Shown in pieces: positions 1-6,810 of a DNA stretch of 15,789 nt (positions are counted from its first letter, which is position 1; each line of letters begins with the position of its first letter). Both the position numbers and the translations under genes were made by a program. The notes beneath the pieces were generated by a model. It was given only the letters and a program-made list of their open reading frames with translations, had not been told where the DNA came from and made no database searches. This DNA is from Planctomycetota bacterium (GTDB lineage Bacteria > Planctomycetota > Phycisphaerae > FEN-1346). The stretch is from positions 1-15,789 of the forward strand of contig JAPLMO010000496.1 of the NCBI GenBank assembly GCA_026386995.1. The letters are read 5' to 3'.

Positions 1-186
1 CTCGTCCTGGCGCATCAGGCCGTCGTCGATGAAAATGACCTTGAGCCGGTTGCCTAGAGCCTTGTGGGCGAGGGCGGTCGTGACGGCACTATCGACTCCG
101 CCCGAGAGCGCACTTATGGCCGTGCCACAACCAACCGTCTTCCGGATTGCCTCGACTTGAGCGCGCGCAAACTTCTGGTAGTTCAC
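1..186 (-). CDS. guaA: GMP synthetase ATP-pyrophosphatase subunit, stand-alone (partial)
   Basis: The first 62 residues of a minus-strand gene that runs off the left edge. The ATP-pyrophosphatase subunit of GMP synthetase adenylates XMP and passes ammonia to it to make GMP in the cytoplasm. What is seen: a GTG start, then a short helix (EAIRKTV), the PP-loop ALSGGVDSAV, and LKVIFIDDGLMRQDE, the layout at the start of the GuaA ATPase domain. The start is fixed by an in-frame TAA at 207-205 and an AGGGGG ribosome-binding site six bases before GTG. No glutamine amidotransferase domain is therefore fused in front, unlike most bacterial GuaA, and the arrangement resembles the archaeal two-subunit enzyme. 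A LarE- or NadE-like PP-loop protein is the alternative, but the match past the loop favours GuaA. The C-terminal part is not visible. Confidence 0.8.
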   Translation of the reverse strand, partial: MNYQKFARAQVEAIRKTVGCGTAISALSGGVDSAVTTALAHKALGNRLKVIFIDDGLMRQDE

Positions 187-275
187 TGGCTGCCCCCTTG
201 CGTGTTAGGGTTCCCGTTCTGCAAGACTTCGAAGGCCGTACCCGCTGTGAACATAGCAGCCCCGAATGCGATTGC

Positions 276-309
276 CAGAAAAAAAGAGGCGGCAGAAAAA
301 AAGAGGAGG
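276..309. repeat. 17-bp tandem duplication
   Basis: Two adjacent units, CAGAAAAAAAGAGGCGG at 276-292 and CAGAAAAAAAGAGGAGG at 293-309, differ at one base. No function is assigned; a local replication-slippage product is the simplest reading. Confidence 0.8.
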
Positions 310-521
310 CTGGCACGCAAGGGCTTGGAGAAGTGGACCGGTGTCGGCGCGTGTTATCTGCGACAGCCAGATGACGGATTCCGGCGCGAAGGCCGTCTCA
401 CCTTGTCGCCGCGGCGGGCTGTTGCGTGGTATGTGTTTACCCGGGCGCCAATCGCGACCGATGTCGCCGGCTGAATGTGCCGCAGGTTGTTGATGCTTTT
501 TGGTTCCTGCCGTTTTGGCAG

Positions 522-560
522 TTGACGTAAGTCGCATTTTTGCAGAAACACTTACGTCAA
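522..560. repeat. Palindromic repeat, copy a
   Basis: Inverted repeat with 11-bp arms, TTGACGTAAGT (522-532) and ACTTACGTCAA (550-560), around a 17-bp spacer. The core from ACGTAAGT to ACTTACGT (525-557, 33 bp) recurs at 761-793 with most spacer bases conserved. It could be a protein-binding site or the end of a small mobile element; nothing in the window says which. Confidence 0.85.
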
Positions 561-575
561 TTATTAGAGCGGCGC

Positions 576-642
576 ACCCCCTTTTTGGGGGTCCGAAAAG
601 GCAAAAACGGCCTTGGCGCTAGCGCCAGAGGGGGTGACCCCC
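576..642. repeat. Cluster of three short perfect palindromes
   Basis: Three hairpin-forming palindromes lie within 67 bp: ACCCCC-ttttt-GGGGGT (576-592), the 14-bp perfect palindrome TGGCGCTAGCGCCA (614-627), and GGGGGTGACCCCC (630-642). The first has a looser counterpart at 825-838, after the second copy of the 33-bp palindrome, so palindrome plus C/T/G hairpin may be a duplicated module. A terminator role is possible, but no U-tract follows. Confidence 0.7.
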
Positions 643-760
643 GAAAATGTTAAGATGGGCAAGACAAAACCAGGTCCTTTTTGATCAGTTTTGTCAGTTT
701 TTGATCGGAACTTGATAGCATTTTGAGCCTTTCGGAGCGGTTTTTGAGGGGTCGCCTGAG

Positions 761-793
761 ACGTAAGTGCCACTTTTGCAAAAACACTTACGT
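761..793. repeat. Palindromic repeat, copy b
   Basis: Second copy of the 33-bp palindrome seen at 525-557. The arms are ACGTAAGTG (761-769) and CACTTACGT (785-793). The spacer shares the TTTTGCA core and the run of A with copy a. Same orientation and same total length as copy a. Confidence 0.85.
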
Positions 794-824
794 TCGTGAA
801 ATCTTTCACAGGCGTCATAGGTGT

Positions 825-857
825 CCCCTTTTTTGGGGGCTTCGGGAGGCCCCGAAG
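825..857. repeat. Two adjacent hairpins
   Basis: CCCC-tttttt-GGGG (825-838) is followed by CTTCGGG-aggc-CCCGAAG (840-857). The first echoes the C/T/G hairpin at 576-592. No U-tract follows either hairpin, so terminator function is not supported. Confidence 0.6.
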
Positions 858-1118
858 TGAGGAGTGAGGAATGCAGAGTGAAAAACTCAACAAAGGAAAC
901 GGCTTTGAACGCGGAGAACGCGGAGGAAGGATTGGGCGAGAAACGACCAACGGTAAAGACTCTAAACGCCGAGAACGGTCGCCGCGGCGACTAAACTCCG
1001 AACGCAGATCGGGTGAGAAACTGTGTCGGCGGGGGGGAATGGGGGAAACAAACCCGCGGCACTGCCGCAGGATGCAGGGGGGGGCCGGGGAACGCCTTAC
1101 GCGCGGCACCGAAACGGC

Positions 1119-1194
1119 GGGCAGCCACGTAGGGCTGCCCCTACGCGAGACCCGTTCAGCGCGTCGGCGTAGGGCTGGCCCCATGTGGCCGCCC
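1119..1194. repeat. Imperfect inverted-repeat element
   Basis: The left arm (1119-1146, beginning GGGCAGCCACGTAGGGC) pairs imperfectly with the right arm (1166-1194), whose reverse complement begins GGGCGGCCACATGGGGC. The outer ends recall the GGGTGCCACGG-type ends of the larger twin-hairpin elements elsewhere in the window, but the inner sequence differs. Confidence 0.6.
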
Positions 1195-1570
1195 ATGCTG
1201 TGCAACCGGCAGGCGGCAGACGCATGCACGGGAACCTTTGAAACTGCCTTTCCTTGGCCGTTAACTTTGAACCTGAAACTTTGAACTGCCTCTGATCCCC
1301 ATCGCCGCCGGTAAAGCATTGACGGGCCTGTAGCGCCACGCGCTTGTGCGCGACCGCGCGCCGGATACCTCTTGGCAAACTTCCATCGCGTCGTCATAAT
1401 CCCTGCATGAACCCGGCCGAATTCGTCGCCAAGTGGTTGCCCGTTAGCCCGAGCGGGCCGCAAGCCAGGAACATTTCATCGACCTCTGTCGCCTTCTCGG
1501 CCAGCCAACGCCCGCCGAGCACGTCGCATCCGTCGCCTTTACCCGCCGCCCCATACCCGCCGCCTGCGTA

Positions 1571-1600
1571 TTGACGGGCAGAGTTGTGGCCGGTTACAAT
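1571..1600 (+). promoter_or_regulatory. Sigma-70-type promoter of the restriction-modification unit
   Basis: A -35 box TTGACG (1571-1576) and a -10 box TACAAT (1595-1600), each five of six to consensus, are separated by 18 bp. Transcription would start near 1607, about 65 bp before the methyltransferase ATG at 1674. This rules out the in-frame ATG at 1584, which lies inside the promoter. Confidence 0.65.
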
Positions 1601-1673
1601 GCCTGTCAGGATTATGCGGCGAATGGGCCTTGGGCACACGGTGCGTCCAAAGAGTAGGCCGGGGAAGGAAATC

Positions 1674-3173
1674 ATGCGAGCAAACGGTGCCAAAGTAGCT
1701 GCGTCCCCGCTCCTCTTCGGGGGTAGTGGAACAGCTGGCCTTCCACGGGAAGCGAGCATTTTGGAAGCCGCTAATGTGGTCGGTTCTGCTGCGCTACGGG
1801 AGATTGAGGGGCTGAATGACCAGTACAATTCAGTCTGGAAAAACAAGATCATCGTGGCAAACGAACTGACGCGCTCCCTCGTCAGCTTTCAGGCGAACAA
1901 AGGGCGCGCCATTTACCGGTGGTACAAATACAAAGAGGCATTTTCTGCCGAATTAGTCGAGTATTTCCTCGGACGCCACGGTCTCTCTTCCGGGCGCTTA
2001 CTCGATCCATTTGCGGGCAGCGGCACGGCGCTGTTTGCGGCAGGCGCGCTTGGCATGAAGGCAGAAGGCATTGAGATTCTGCCTATCGGACAAACAATTA
2101 TCGAGACGAAGAAACTAATCGATTGCGAGGTTCAGCCGGGAGACATAGAAACGATAACGCGTTGGGCGGCGAAACGACCGTGGCATGAAGGGCGGTCCGC
2201 CCGCGCGATCAACGAATTGCGGATCACGAAGGGCGCGTATCCGGCAGATACGGCGGAGAGCATCGGGAAGTATTTGGCGGCTTCCGAACGCGAGAATGCC
2301 ACCACGAAGGCGGTTCTGTTTTTTGCATTGCTGTGCATCCTTGAGTCTGTCAGTTACACGCGCAAAGATGGCCAGTATTTGCGATGGGATTACCGCTCTG
2401 GCCGGCGACGCGGGAAAAAACTCTTCGACAAAGGCCGGATTCTGTCATTCGACGACGCGATTAAAGCAAAGCTTACACAAATCGTTTCCGACCTTGGAGC
2501 GACTGGTGACCGCGCCGATCTTTTCTCCGCCACACCTTCACGCGCGGAAGTGGTTTTGCACAGCGGGTCTTGCTTGGAAATCATGCCTTTATTGAAGTCC
2601 GCCGCGTATGACTGCATTCTCACGTCCCCGCCCTATTGCAACCGCTATGACTACACACGCACGTATGCGCTGGAATTGGCGCTACTCGGGGTGGACGAGG
2701 CGGGCTTGTTGAAAATGCGGCAGGAAATGCTAAGCTGTACGGTCGAGAACCGCGCCAAGGACCTGGTTGCCATAAACCCAAAGTGGGAGCACGCCATCGC
2801 CGTTGCCGGCGAGCAACGCCTGCTACAAACTATCCTACGCTACCTGGACTCACAGCGGGAGCTTGACCTGCTCAACAACACCGGCATTCCGCGCATGGTG
2901 CGCGGGTATTTCTACGAAATGGCTTGCGTCATCGCTGAGTGCGCCCGCGTTCTGAAGCGCGGCGCGCCTTTGATCATGGTCAACGACAACGTCCGCTATG
3001 CCGGCGCGAGCGTCTCAGTGGACATTATTCTATCGGAGATGGCCGAGCAACTTGGCTTTACCGCCGAAAACATTTTGGTTCTGCCAAACGGAAAAGGAAA
3101 CAGCAGCCAGCAAATGGGATCGCACGGACGCGACCAACTCCGCAAATGCGTTTACGTCTGGCGAAAGCGGTGA
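1674..3173 (+). CDS. Site-specific DNA methyltransferase (N4-cytosine type, AvaI/BsoBI-like system)
   Basis: A 499-residue adenosylmethionine-dependent DNA methyltransferase. The ATG at 1674 is preferred because GGAAGG sits five bases upstream and the promoter overlaps the longer start at 1584. The SAM-binding motif DPFAGSGT is at residues 111-118 and the catalytic motif TSPPY at 317-321, followed by CNRYDYTRTYALELALLG. SPPY, rather than DPPY or NPPY, is typical of N4-cytosine methyltransferases. About 200 residues lie between the two motifs, room for a target-recognition region there. It is four bases upstream of an AvaI/BsoBI-family endonuclease gene, so the likely target is CYCGRG, inferred from the partner only. 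Length fits the family and no key motif is lost. Base composition is visibly less GC-rich than the carbohydrate genes downstream, suggesting horizontal acquisition. Confidence 0.88.
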   Translation: MRANGAKVAASPLLFGGSGTAGLPREASILEAANVVGSAALREIEGLNDQYNSVWKNKIIVANELTRSLVSFQANKGRAIYRWYKYKEAFSAELVEYFLGRHGLSSGRLLDPFAGSGTALFAAGALGMKAEGIEILPIGQTIIETKKLIDCEVQPGDIETITRWAAKRPWHEGRSARAINELRITKGAYPADTAESIGKYLAASERENATTKAVLFFALLCILESVSYTRKDGQYLRWDYRSGRRRGKKLFDKGRILSFDDAIKAKLTQIVSDLGATGDRADLFSATPSRAEVVLHSGSCLEIMPLLKSAAYDCILTSPPYCNRYDYTRTYALELALLGVDEAGLLKMRQEMLSCTVENRAKDLVAINPKWEHAIAVAGEQRLLQTILRYLDSQRELDLLNNTGIPRMVRGYFYEMACVIAECARVLKRGAPLIMVNDNVRYAGASVSVDIILSEMAEQLGFTAENILVLPNGKGNSSQQMGSHGRDQLRKCVYVWRKR

Positions 3174-3176
3174 ACG

Positions 3177-3860
3177 ATGAGCAAACCCTATCTCTCCCAT
3201 CTTAAATCTGCTGCGGGCCTCCAAACAACCTACGAAGCCGTGCGTGCAGGATTCGTCGCACTGGCTTTGGAGAAGAACCGCCGTGCCACTCCGTACGTCG
3301 CGCAAGCGCGAGCGCTGCAAGAATCTGCGTCACATGCAAAGCGACCGAAGAATTTGTTGAGCATCGCAGAAATTCAACCGGCGCTGGTGACGGCAGCGGG
3401 AGTCTCAGACAAAGCGGCTGATCACTTACAGTCAGATGACAAACACACGGCGGTGTTGGGCCTCATCGAGAACTTCCTGGAGCCGGCAGGTGAGAAATTT
3501 GTCGAGGAGCTTGTGTTCCGTTTTCTGCTGACTCGTGGCGACACGACGCCAGCGGATCTCGGTAAGCCAACGTTCAACAATCCTGCTGCGTACATTGCCC
3601 TTGGGGAACTGAAAGGCGGCATTGATCCGGCAGGTGCAGACGAACATTGGAAAACGGCGCGCACGGCATTGAATCGCATCCAAACCGCTTTTTCCAAGCA
3701 CAAACTGAAACCGCACATGTTTTTCATTGGCGCTGCCATTGAGTCGAAGATGTCTCAGGAGATTTGGTCGCTACTCAAAAAAGGCGTGATAGAAAACGCC
3801 GCCAATCTTACCGATGAACGCCAAATCGCATCGATCACTCGGTGGCTTTGTTCACTTTAG
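3177..3860 (+). CDS. AvaI/BsoBI-family type II restriction endonuclease, apparently internally deleted
   Basis: A 227-residue protein whose ATG lies three bases after the methyltransferase stop, so the two are co-transcribed. The signature [16 protein letters not shown] (residues 144-159) matches the active-site block of BsoBI, where from memory E240, K242 and H253 act with D212. Here they are E144, K146 and H157, with the same spacing. The tail after the Glu is 83 residues, as in the 323-residue BsoBI, and the N-terminus also looks family-like, yet the total is about 96 residues short. The gap seems to lie between RGDT (residues 120-123) and the YIALGELK strand, the part that should carry the first catalytic Asp. 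The frame stays open. I infer an in-frame internal deletion and probably no DNA cleavage. A naturally compact relative is less likely but possible. Confidence 0.82.
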   Translation: MSKPYLSHLKSAAGLQTTYEAVRAGFVALALEKNRRATPYVAQARALQESASHAKRPKNLLSIAEIQPALVTAAGVSDKAADHLQSDDKHTAVLGLIENFLEPAGEKFVEELVFRFLLTRGDTTPADLGKPTFNNPAAYIALGELKGGIDPAGADEHWKTARTALNRIQTAFSKHKLKPHMFFIGAAIESKMSQEIWSLLKKGVIENAANLTDERQIASITRWLCSL

Positions 3861-3939
3861 GCGGCTCTTTAGAAATTCCGGGGGACACCGGTAACCTTGC
3901 CCATCAAGGGGTGACGTTCTCCTCGCCGCAACAAATGGC

Positions 3940-4043
3940 AATGTTGAATGCTGAATGATCAGTTTTCAATGTTCAAGTGCCGCCGCACGCCGGTCTCGGC
4001 ACTCACTTGGCAATTGAACATTCACAATTCATCATTGAACATT
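3940..4043. repeat. AT-rich imperfect inverted repeat
   Basis: The left arm begins AATGTTGAATGCTGAATGA (3940) and ends TTCAATGTTCAAGTG. The right arm (4004-4043), read on the minus strand, begins AATGTTCAATGATGAATT and ends CCAAGTG. Arms of about 40 bp pair imperfectly around a GC-rich spacer. The arms are strikingly AT-rich for this genome. Confidence 0.7.
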
Positions 4044-4060
4044 TCCGGTTCAGTTGAGTC

Positions 4061-4080
4061 GGATTTCGGGGGATTTCGGG
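4061..4080. repeat. 10-bp tandem repeat
   Basis: GGATTTCGGG occurs twice in succession (4061-4070 and 4071-4080), directly before the left end of the twin-hairpin element. Confidence 0.8.
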
Positions 4081-4087
4081 GGACGCG

Positions 4088-4250
4088 CTAGTGTTGTGTC
4101 TCGTTCAGATTGCGTATTATCCAGGACGCTGGGTGCCACGGCTGCGCTGTTTGCAGCCGTGCTTTGCGTCGAACCGCGGCACGGTTGCTGAACGGCGCAA
4201 CCGTGGCACCCGATATTATAATGTGCAATGATTCGGTGACACTACACTAG
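4088..4250. repeat. Twin-hairpin palindromic element, copy 1
   Basis: A 163-bp element bounded by terminal inverted repeats CTAGTGTTGTGTC (4088-4100) and GACACTACACTAG (4238-4250), 12 of 13 paired. Further in, GGGTGCCACGG (4131-4141) faces CCGTGGCACCC (4201-4211). Inside are two hairpins with 9-bp stems: CACGGCTGC/GCAGCCGTG (4137-4145, 4153-4161) and CACGGTTGC/GCAACCGTG (4180-4188, 4197-4205). The architecture, outer ends plus GGGTGCCACGG plus two hairpins, recurs at 12486-12621 and 13675-13804. It looks like a non-autonomous mobile or REP/BIME-like element, or a structured RNA. Its right end lies five bases before the regulatory block of the next gene. Confidence 0.8.
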
Positions 4251-4255
4251 TAATT

Positions 4256-4342
4256 CTTTGTCGTCGGGCCGCCGGGGGTATGTTAGGCTGTCGGCATGAC
4301 GCGTCGAGCGCGAGTCGTGCTGCAGCGATTCAGCAGTACGCG
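4256..4342 (+). promoter_or_regulatory. Putative shared regulatory block, copy upstream of the glycoside-hydrolase-like gene
   Basis: Begins CTTTGTCGTCGGGCCGCCGG and aligns without gaps over about 60 bp with 6811-6870, roughly three of four bases identical and 19 of the first 20. Similarity continues with a one-base gap through GCTGC-x-GCG-x-TTC. It lies 90-175 bp before the start of the first gene of the locus. No clear -35/-10 pair could be found for this gene. An operator or a duplicated leader are both possible. Confidence 0.5.
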
Positions 4343-4413
4343 CCGCCCCGGTCGGACAAGGGAAGGGCAGTGAGAAAATCGGCATTGCCCCCCGGCATCC
4401 CCTGACAGGAGCC

Positions 4414-4434
4414 ATGCTCTCCGGCAAGAAATGA
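4414..4434 (+). CDS. Possible 6-codon leader peptide
   Basis: ATG at 4414 reads MLSGKK and stops at TGA 4432-4434, overlapping the ATG at 4431 as ATGA. AGGAG lies just before it at 4407-4411, although only two bases separate it from the ATG. The main gene lacks its own good ribosome-binding site at normal distance, so translational coupling through this mini-ORF is conceivable. It could equally be chance. Confidence 0.2.
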   Translation: MLSGKK

Positions 4435-6773
4435 AACACGCGACGAAAATCCCCATGAAGGGCCATGCCGCATGCCGCCTCGCGGCCTTCTTCATCGCGG
4501 CCCTGTCGCTGCTCTCCTGCCTGTCGGCCGTTTCTGCCGCCGAGGGCCGGCCTCAGGTCCGTTCGCTTCGCGTTGAGTTGCCCGGTCAGGAGCGGAACGT
4601 CATCAAGGAATCCTGGCCGGGGATCGGCTGCTGGTTCTGGACGACCCGGGAACTGGCGCCGGACGGCTACCGGGACTTCATCGACAAGGCGGAGAAATAC
4701 TCGGCCTTCGGCCTGCTGACCACGAGCATTCGCGCCAGCGTGGAGGTGACGAATCCCAAGGTTCATGACCAGATCAAACTGGCGGCGGAATATGCCCGGG
4801 CGCATGGCATGGCGATGGTCATGGACCTGGACGTGCGGCTGGCGCGCAAGGCGTTCATGGAGAAACATCCGGACGAGTTGCAGGAGATCGTTCGGATGCG
4901 CGAGATCGCCCTGGTCGGGGCGGGCGAGGCGAGTCTGGCCGTTGAGCCGATCAACCTGGGCGACCATTATACGTTCCGGGCGCGGGGATACGACTCCGTG
5001 TCGGCGCGCGTGTTGCGCGTGTATTCATACATTGCCGGCGCGCAAGGCGTCGAGCCGGATACCGTCCAGGACATCACCGGCCGTTGCAAGGCGGTGCAGG
5101 CCGACGCGAAGGGCGTGCGCGTGGCGATCCCCTGCACGGCCGAAGACCGGGGGCGCACGGCCTGCGTTCTCGCGGCCTTCACTCTCTTTACGCCGGACGT
5201 GTTCGCGCCGCACCTGATCGAGTTCGAGCGGAACATTCTCCGGCAGTATGCCGATGTTCCGCTGGCAGGGGCCTGCAAGGACGAATGGGGATTTCCCGGC
5301 AGGTTTGGCCCGCGTACCGACGACCTCTACTTCTCGCGGTCCATGGCCAAGGCGTATGCAAGACGCAGGCTGGACCATGCTCTCGACCGCGACCTGCTGC
5401 TGATGTGCAAAGGCGAAAAAGGGCGCGAGGGGCGGCGCGCGGCGGCCATCAATCACTACATGGAGATGATCTGGCAGCGCAACGCCGAGGTGGAGACCGC
5501 CTTCTATCATGCCATCAAGGAAGTCTTCGGCCGGAAGGCCCTGTCGGCCACGCATCCGACCTGGTACCCCTACCCGAACGAGAACGAGGTTTTCAAGAAC
5601 GGCCTGGATTGGTGGTCCTGCCGGCGGGATCTGACTCAGACGGACGAAGCGACGCCGTTTTGCGCGCGCACGTCGCTGGCCAAGAAGTGGCACAGCCCGC
5701 TCTGGTACAACATGTATTACGACCGCTCGTTGAAACCCTACGAGGAAGATATCTGGCGGCATGCCCTGGGCGGCGGCCGGATGAATTTCCATCCCCTGTT
5801 TCCGGGGCCTTGGGAATCCAACCCCTGGTCGCTGGCGGAGTCGCGCGTCCTGCAGGCGGATGCGCGAATAGGGCTGCTCAACCTCATCTCAACCGCTCCC
5901 ATCAATTGTCCCGCGGCGGTGGTGTTCGGCCATCCCGGTGCGCTGAACTGGTCGGGCAAAGGCTTTGCTGACGCGGGACTCGAAGTGAGTAACGGTCTGT
6001 GGGCGGAGGGTTTCTATGCGGACCTGATCCCCAGCAGCGAAATCGCCCTCGGAAACCTGAAACTCGCCGAAGACGGCAGCCTCCAATACGGTCCGCAGCG
6101 CTACGTTGCGCTCGTGCTCTACCACCCGCAATTCGAACGCCCTGCCGTGGCGGAGTTTTTTCGCAAGGCCGCGGCCGGGGGCAAGACGGCCTTGTTCCGC
6201 GTTGGCGACTGGACCATGGATTTCGAGGGCGAGCCCTTGGACGCGGCGGCCGCTCTTCCACCGCCCATGAAGCCGGTCGCGACCGCTGCCGCCGTGCGGC
6301 AGATCATTGCCATTCTGAAGGCGTCGGGCATTGAGCCGCAGACGCCCTGCACGATGCGCGGAGCCGCCGGGTTTTCCGCGTCGATGATGCCGAAGCCGAG
6401 CGGGCAATGCCGGTTGCTCGATGGCACGGTCATTGTCGCTTCCGGCGAAACGGATGTGCTGGGCGATCCGATTCAGAAGACCATCAAGGTCAACGGCCAT
6501 GATGTCACCTTCGATGCCGTCGGCGTGGCGGCTGTGCGCCTGAACAAAGCCGGCAAGGTTGAGGCCATGGCCGCCGGGGGATTGAAGTTGTTCAGGGCGG
6601 GCGACATGACGATTGAACTGCCCGAGCGTGCCGACGTGGCGCTCTGGTGCGATTCCCAGGGTGAGTGGCAGGGCGCCCTGCTGGGCCACGACGGCCCGGT
6701 GCCGGATGTGCTGGCCAGGATCACACGGAAGTGGGACTGCCTGCGTTTGCCGATTTCGCCGGGCCACAGGTAA
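4431..6773 (+). CDS. Secreted glycoside-hydrolase-like TIM-barrel protein with GH42-type layout
   Basis: 780 residues with an N-terminal signal peptide (hydrophobic stretch about 16-36, cleavage near VSA-AEG). ATG at 4431 is taken as start; ATG 4455 would give an equally good signal peptide, and neither has a strong ribosome-binding site. The first ~490 residues look like a clan-A (beta/alpha)8 barrel: GCWFWTT near 66, YARAHGMAMVMDLDVR (121-136), then ACKDEWGFPG (281-290), whose E285 is a candidate acid/base. Aromatic patches such as THPTWYPYPNE (374-384) could line a sugar site. Residues about 490-600, with NCPAAVVFG and YVALVLYHPQFERPAVAEFF, resemble the glutamine-amidotransferase-like domain that follows the barrel in GH42 enzymes. 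I cannot name the family or the nucleophile. It heads a cluster with GH127 and a sulfatase, so a polysaccharide-degrading role is inferred from context. Confidence 0.65.
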   Translation: MKHATKIPMKGHAACRLAAFFIAALSLLSCLSAVSAAEGRPQVRSLRVELPGQERNVIKESWPGIGCWFWTTRELAPDGYRDFIDKAEKYSAFGLLTTSIRASVEVTNPKVHDQIKLAAEYARAHGMAMVMDLDVRLARKAFMEKHPDELQEIVRMREIALVGAGEASLAVEPINLGDHYTFRARGYDSVSARVLRVYSYIAGAQGVEPDTVQDITGRCKAVQADAKGVRVAIPCTAEDRGRTACVLAAFTLFTPDVFAPHLIEFERNILRQYADVPLAGACKDEWGFPGRFGPRTDDLYFSRSMAKAYARRRLDHALDRDLLLMCKGEKGREGRRAAAINHYMEMIWQRNAEVETAFYHAIKEVFGRKALSATHPTWYPYPNENEVFKNGLDWWSCRRDLTQTDEATPFCARTSLAKKWHSPLWYNMYYDRSLKPYEEDIWRHALGGGRMNFHPLFPGPWESNPWSLAESRVLQADARIGLLNLISTAPINCPAAVVFGHPGALNWSGKGFADAGLEVSNGLWAEGFYADLIPSSEIALGNLKLAEDGSLQYGPQRYVALVLYHPQFERPAVAEFFRKAAAGGKTALFRVGDWTMDFEGEPLDAAAALPPPMKPVATAAAVRQIIAILKASGIEPQTPCTMRGAAGFSASMMPKPSGQCRLLDGTVIVASGETDVLGDPIQKTIKVNGHDVTFDAVGVAAVRLNKAGKVEAMAAGGLKLFRAGDMTIELPERADVALWCDSQGEWQGALLGHDGPVPDVLARITRKWDCLRLPISPGHR

Positions 6774-6810
6774 AGAAAACCATGCGATCTCGGGAAACGC
6801 AATACCGAAT

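Larger units (their letters stand above)
187..1570. other. Long non-coding, palindrome-rich intergenic region
   Basis: About 1.4 kb without a convincing gene. Open frames exist on both strands, one of 299 codons on the minus strand, but their translations are low-complexity, rich in Arg, Pro and Ser, and carry no recognisable motif. They arise because the GC-rich DNA has few stops. The stretch holds a 17-bp tandem duplication, two copies of a 33-bp palindrome, several short perfect hairpins, degenerate text around 890-1010 built from units like GAACGCGGAGAACGCGGA, and a larger inverted repeat near 1119-1194. It reads as an accumulation of small repeats beside an acquired restriction-modification unit. 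Confidence 0.6.
3861..4430. other. Intergenic region with repeats between restriction-modification and carbohydrate genes
   Basis: 570 bp without a gene. Near 3874-3890 it contains ATTCCGGGGGACACC, a string I associate with flanks of REP-associated transposases in other bacteria, though no transposase is present here. It then holds an AT-rich inverted repeat (3940-4043), a 10-bp tandem pair (4061-4080), a 163-bp twin-hairpin element (4088-4250), and the block shared with the upstream region of the beta-helix gene (4256-4342). Confidence 0.6.

Noticed and set aside
64..551. Several overlapping open frames on both strands after the GMP synthetase start
   Set aside because: No motif, no plausible start signal, and they conflict with each other; the only supported coding sequence here is the minus-strand partial gene at 1-186.
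564..1463. 299-codon open frame on the minus strand
   Set aside because: Low-complexity Arg/Pro/Ser/Lys translation without motifs, running through palindromes and degenerate repeats; no ribosome-binding site supports it.
1584..1673. Longer N-terminus for the methyltransferase starting at 1584
   Set aside because: The start lies between the -35 and -10 boxes and lacks a ribosome-binding site; ATG 1674 has GGAAGG at proper distance.
4217..4222. TATAAT inside the right end of twin-hairpin copy 1 as promoter of the downstream gene
   Set aside because: No -35-like hexamer at suitable distance, and the start codon is more than 200 bp away.
4242..4967. 241-codon minus-strand frame crossing the start of the hydrolase-like gene
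   Set aside because: Composition is Gln/Arg/His-rich shadow coding, it runs through the palindromic element end, and no start signal is seen.
5025..5792. 255-codon antisense frame, and similar antisense frames inside the hydrolase-like and sulfatase genes
   Set aside because: Shadow frames of clearly coding plus-strand sequence with signal peptides and motifs.
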